NCBI GenBank assembly: GCA_002367105.1
Contig: DFCS01000045.1
Location: 34,793-98,792, forward strand
Reading direction: 5' to 3'
From: Hungatella sp. UBA3048
GTDB lineage: Bacteria; Bacillota; Clostridia; Lachnospirales; Lachnospiraceae
Length of the DNA stretch: 64,000 nucleotides
In this document: one piece after another, positions 61,175 through 64,000 of the stretch
How positions within the stretch are numbered: the first letter of the stretch is position 1
Layout of the letters: each line of letters starts with the position of its first letter
The notes under the pieces: generated by a model
Seen by the model: the letters and a program-made list of their open reading frames with translations, nothing else
Database searches by the model: none
Told to the model about the DNA's origin: nothing
Made by a program: the position numbers and the translations under genes

Positions 61175-61948
61175 ATGACAGGATATATCCATTCCATTGA
61201 AAGCTTCGGTACCGTTGACGGGCCGGGTGTGCGTATGGTGATTTTTTTACAAGGCTGTCCCATGCGCTGCCAATATTGCCATAATCCGGACACCTGGAAT
61301 ATGGCTGGCGGCACGCCAATGACGGTAGAAGAACTATTAAAGCAGTATGAGTCGTCCCGGAATTTTTACCGGGGCGGAGGTATTACGGCCACCGGCGGAG
61401 AGCCCCTTATGCAGCTGGATTTTGTGACTGAGCTTTTTGAAGCTGCAGGAAAGAAAAACATCCATACCTGCCTGGATACTTCAGGTGTCACGTTTCATAG
61501 GAATGATCCGGATTACAGGAAGAAAATAGACCGGCTTCTGGACTCTACCGATCTTGTCATGCTGGACATCAAGCACATTGTTGATACAAAGCACAAAACA
61601 CTTACAGGCCATTCCAATGAAAACATTCTGGAGTTTGCCCAGTATTTAAGCGACCGGGATATCCCGGTGTGGATCCGTCACGTGGCAGTGCCGCAGATTG
61701 CGGATGATACCCCTGATCTATACAGGCTGGGGCGTTTTATCGGCGGGCTTAAGAATGTGAAGGCCCTTGACGTCCTGCCTTATCATGACATGGGAAAGGT
61801 AAAATACGAGAGCATGGGTATGGATTATCCTTTAAAGGATATCCCCCCCATGTCAAAGGATGGTGCCGTTGCCGCCAAGAAGATAATCTTAAGCGGAATC
61901 AGGGATGTCCGCACAGGAATCCCTGATCGGTATTGCTCCCAAAATTAA
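61175..61948 (+). CDS. pflA: Pyruvate formate-lyase activating enzyme
   Basis: 257 aa radical SAM enzyme. The [4Fe-4S] motif CPMRCQYC lies in LQGCPMRCQYCHNPDTW. TATGGEPLMQ is the SAM-contact GGE motif, and HIVDTKHKTLTGHSNENIL and VWIRHVAVPQ are typical of PflA. It abstracts the glycine hydrogen using reduced ferredoxin or flavodoxin. It lies 24 bp after the radical subunit and is co-transcribed. Confidence 0.95.
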   Translation: MTGYIHSIESFGTVDGPGVRMVIFLQGCPMRCQYCHNPDTWNMAGGTPMTVEELLKQYESSRNFYRGGGITATGGEPLMQLDFVTELFEAAGKKNIHTCLDTSGVTFHRNDPDYRKKIDRLLDSTDLVMLDIKHIVDTKHKTLTGHSNENILEFAQYLSDRDIPVWIRHVAVPQIADDTPDLYRLGRFIGGLKNVKALDVLPYHDMGKVKYESMGMDYPLKDIPPMSKDGAVAAKKIILSGIRDVRTGIPDRYCSQN

Positions 61949-62037
61949 ACAATAATTGTACCATTTACTACTTGAATATTTCTGATTTATAGTATAAAAT
62001 ATAGAAAAATCTATATAATATAAGGAGGTAATTTATC

Positions 62038-62208
62038 ATGGCACGAGTTATTAGTGACGCTTGCGTTAGCTGCGGAAGCTGTGAAGGTGAATGCCCAGTA
62101 AGCGCTATCAGCCAGGGTGATTCTCAGTTTGTTATTGATGCTGATGCATGTATCGATTGTGGCGCTTGTGAGGGCGTATGTCCAACAGGAGCTATTTCTG
62201 AAGCATAA
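62038..62208 (+). CDS. 2[4Fe-4S] ferredoxin
   Basis: 56 aa. Two C-x2-C-x2-C-x3-C cluster motifs: CVSCGSCEGECP and CIDCGACEGVCP. AAGGAGG precedes the ATG. Acidic and cytoplasmic, a low-potential electron carrier. It sits 89 bp after pflA with a small AT-rich gap and is a plausible electron donor to PflA, though it may have its own promoter. Confidence 0.95.
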   Translation: MARVISDACVSCGSCEGECPVSAISQGDSQFVIDADACIDCGACEGVCPTGAISEA

Positions 62209-62220
62209 TTATGATACATA

Positions 62221-62250
62221 AATGCCTCTTCCGAAAGGAAGAGGCATTTT
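62221..62250. terminator. Terminator after ferredoxin
   Basis: AATGCCTCTTCC-gaaa-GGAAGAGGCATT, a 12-bp stem with GNRA-type tetraloop, followed by TTG. Confidence 0.9.
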
Positions 62251-62319
62251 GTTATATCAACACATTCTTAATATCTGCATACGAATGAATTAACGGATAA
62301 AGGAAAGGACATTTCTAAT

Positions 62320-63033
62320 ATGAGAAAGCCACTGATCGGCTTAACCCCCGCCCATGATATTGAAAGCGGTGATGTTAAGGCACGTCCTACTTATATGCGG
62401 GCATTAAAAGCTGCGGGAGCGATCCCGGTTGTGATGCCCTTAGATGCCTCAGAAGAAGATTTAAAGCAGCTTTCAAAGGATATGGACGGATTTCTGTTCA
62501 CAGGCGGTCCTGATGTGCACCCCTTCCTTTTTGGGGAAGAGACACAGGCTCACTGCGGCAATGTGTCCGCAGCCAGGGACCAGATGGAGATTTCCCTGCT
62601 TCCTATGATTATGGAGCTTCGGAAACCGGTCCTTGGGATCTGCCGGGGAATCCAGGTTTTAAACATCGCTCTTGGAGGAACCATCTGGCAGGATATCCCC
62701 TCCCAGGTAGCACGTGATTTTCCTCTGGCTCATTCCCAGCCATTTAGTTATGATATGCCATGCCATACGGTTGCTTTAACCGAGGGCAGTCTCCTTGCCC
62801 GGATATCAGAAAGCTCTTCCATAAAGGTCAACAGCATGCACCATCAGGCCGTTAAGGATCTTGCTCCGGAACTTATTGCTTCCGCCTACTCTCCAGACCA
62901 TTTGATCGAGGCCCTGGAAATGACAGACTATCCCTTTTTTATAGGGGTTCAATGGCATCCGGAATATTTATGGGAAAAGAATAAAGAGGCGTTCCGACTG
63001 TTTCAGAATTTTGTAAATGCTTGTATAGAATAA
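62320..63033 (+). CDS. Class I glutamine amidotransferase-like hydrolase (PuuD/PF07722)
   Basis: 237 aa. GLTPAHDIE at the N-terminus, FTGGPDVHP, nucleophile Cys in GICRGIQVLN, and the His/Glu pair in GVQWHPEYLW. The family cleaves gamma-glutamyl compounds such as gamma-glutamyl-GABA. No polyamine genes are near, so the substrate is open. AAGGAAAGG precedes the ATG with rather long spacing. Confidence 0.92.
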   Translation: MRKPLIGLTPAHDIESGDVKARPTYMRALKAAGAIPVVMPLDASEEDLKQLSKDMDGFLFTGGPDVHPFLFGEETQAHCGNVSAARDQMEISLLPMIMELRKPVLGICRGIQVLNIALGGTIWQDIPSQVARDFPLAHSQPFSYDMPCHTVALTEGSLLARISESSSIKVNSMHHQAVKDLAPELIASAYSPDHLIEALEMTDYPFFIGVQWHPEYLWEKNKEAFRLFQNFVNACIE

Positions 63034-63047
63034 CCTGTATGCATAAA

Positions 63048-63086
63048 AAATCCGCAGTTTCCACTTTCACCGGCAGCTGCGGATTT
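63048..63086. terminator. Bidirectional terminator
   Basis: AAATCCGCAG/CTGCGGATTT perfect 10-bp arms with an A-tract on the left and T-tract on the right, between convergent genes. Confidence 0.85.
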
Positions 63087-63136
63087 CCTTGCCAGAGCCT
63101 GTTTGATCGCTCTATTTATCTGAAAGTAGTGTGGTT

Positions 63137-63796
63137 TTATAACTTTTTTCCATTTCGCCCGAACTTCTTTTTTCGATTAAAAAATGGAATCTTGGAAGCA
63201 GCAGCTTCTGCACGCCCTTTGTTGTCCTTTTGATACGAACGCATAAGCTCGTCCAACTGTTTGAACCGCTCTTCTTCTTTTTCTTCTTTTAAACTCAATA
63301 AATATTCCATTTCTTTAATGACCTTGTCATTAACCAGGCAGCTGACATCCTGACTTAACTGCTCATTATTTACCTCTAAAGCCCGTCCAATGATATGGTT
63401 CATGATCTCCTGAAACTGCTCCATTTTCTCCTGGGCAATGGAAATCTGCGCCGTGTTATGTACATCCAGGCCTGTCCCATCCTCAGTGCCAGATATTGCA
63501 CTCTCTTTTAATTCCTGAGCTACCTGTCCTTCCAGTAACTCATCTGGTATGACGGGGTCTCTGCCCTCCTCAATAACCTTGTCAAGCGCTGTCTTAATGG
63601 CCTTTAACTGATACCCCTTGTCCTTTAAGTCCTTGATTTGCTTGAATAAACGGATGTGTGCTTCAGTGTAATACCGGTGACCCATCTCATTTCTGGGAAT
63701 CTTCAACTCCAGCTCGTCCTCCCAGTATCTAAGGACATGAGACTCCACATCGACCTTCTTCGATGCATCCGATATTAAGTAATGTATCTCAGCCAT
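63137..63796 (-). CDS. MerR-family/RacA-like DNA-binding protein
   Basis: 219 aa. The N-terminal MerR HTH reads ISDASKKVDVESHVLRYWEDEL and MGHRYYTEAHIRLFKQI. The remainder is a predicted coiled coil (KEMEYLLSLKEEKEEERFKQLDEL) ending in a strongly basic tail (FFNRKKKFGRNGKK). No metal- or drug-binding Cys is visible. RacA-like chromosome or membrane association is possible but unproven. GGAGAGG precedes the ATG. Confidence 0.88.
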   Translation of the reverse strand: MAEIHYLISDASKKVDVESHVLRYWEDELELKIPRNEMGHRYYTEAHIRLFKQIKDLKDKGYQLKAIKTALDKVIEEGRDPVIPDELLEGQVAQELKESAISGTEDGTGLDVHNTAQISIAQEKMEQFQEIMNHIIGRALEVNNEQLSQDVSCLVNDKVIKEMEYLLSLKEEKEEERFKQLDELMRSYQKDNKGRAEAAASKIPFFNRKKKFGRNGKKL

Positions 63797-64000
63797 AGCT
63801 ATATCCTCTCCTTTGGTTCGTTAAGTTTTCATAACCTTACTATTTATATCATATGCGGGCTTCGGATGGATTATGAATGGGAATTGGAATTTTTTGAGGG
63901 ATTTGAGAAAATTTTTAGAGGGGGGAGTCAATGGATGGGGGGGTATATGGGGGAATTTTAAATGTCTGGGCCGCAGGAGCCATCTGGGAGAATGGATTCG
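63797..64000. other. Non-coding edge region with guanine tracts
   Basis: No gene seen. The plus strand carries runs of 6, 7 and 5 G (about 63917-63955) in an otherwise AT-rich context. They lie upstream of the MerR gene and could form a G-quadruplex or slippage-prone tract. Confidence 0.4.

Overview
The window looks like a chromosomal segment of a strictly anaerobic, spore-forming member of the Lachnospiraceae (clostridial cluster XIVa, Lacrimispora/Lachnoclostridium type). This is inferred from moderate GC, AGGAGG-type ribosome sites on nearly every gene, a pyruvate formate-lyase system, a bacterial 2[4Fe-4S] ferredoxin, a CwlD-type germination amidase, a YaaH-like GH18 protein, MecA, and several ABC sugar loci. 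I see no rRNA, tRNA, insertion sequence, prophage or CRISPR array.

Layout. 1-11.8 kb holds the end of a sensor kinase, then a long minus-strand housekeeping run (ywlC, dCMP deaminase, B12-type radical SAM, nth, exonuclease, a 37-aa membrane peptide, VanW-like protein, an AIRS_C-only protein, a 51-bp tandem repeat, an Lrp regulator, an aminotransferase and trmL) and plus-strand asnA. 11.8-21.3 kb holds a chemoreceptor and a sugar locus: a ROK regulator and two Gfo/Idh dehydrogenases, a three-gene ABC importer and a sugar isomerase. 21.4-29.2 kb carries two TauE/SafE transporters, nagA, a two-component system and an SsuABC-like importer. 29.3-37.6 kb is a minus-strand 'glycolysis in one operon' (pfk, tpi, a LarA-like protein, a nagB-like gene, class II aldolase, pgi) divergent from a LacI regulator, with a perfect 16-bp palindrome between them. 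A toxin-like micro-ORF lies just after lacI. 37.7-44.2 kb has a cell-wall/spore group (CwlD, a phosphoesterase lipoprotein, GH18) and a Ser/Thr kinase fused to a CpaE/MinD-like domain. 44.3-49 kb has HxlR with a flavin-type oxidase, MecA, an esterase, and MATE with MarR. 49.2-58 kb is an alpha-galactoside locus (GH36, ABC importer, AraC, GH4, second AraC). 58-62.3 kb is the pyruvate formate-lyase locus. 62.3-64 kb has a class I amidotransferase and a MerR regulator.

The most notable system is the pyruvate formate-lyase locus. The catalytic subunit carries the Cys-Cys active site but stops just before the glycyl-radical domain. That domain is supplied as a separate 81-aa protein two genes downstream. 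Between them lies an 89-aa protein that resembles the start of the radical subunit but lacks the radical glycine motif and has its own Cys-containing tail. The activating enzyme and a ferredoxin follow, and a strong promoter with a 10-bp-arm palindrome precedes the set. It reads as an intact, split glycyl-radical enzyme rather than a broken gene, because every piece has its own start codon and ribosome site.

Starts were corrected by eye where a better Shine-Dalgarno site lay downstream. All functional assignments rest on recognisable motifs and neighbours, not on searches.
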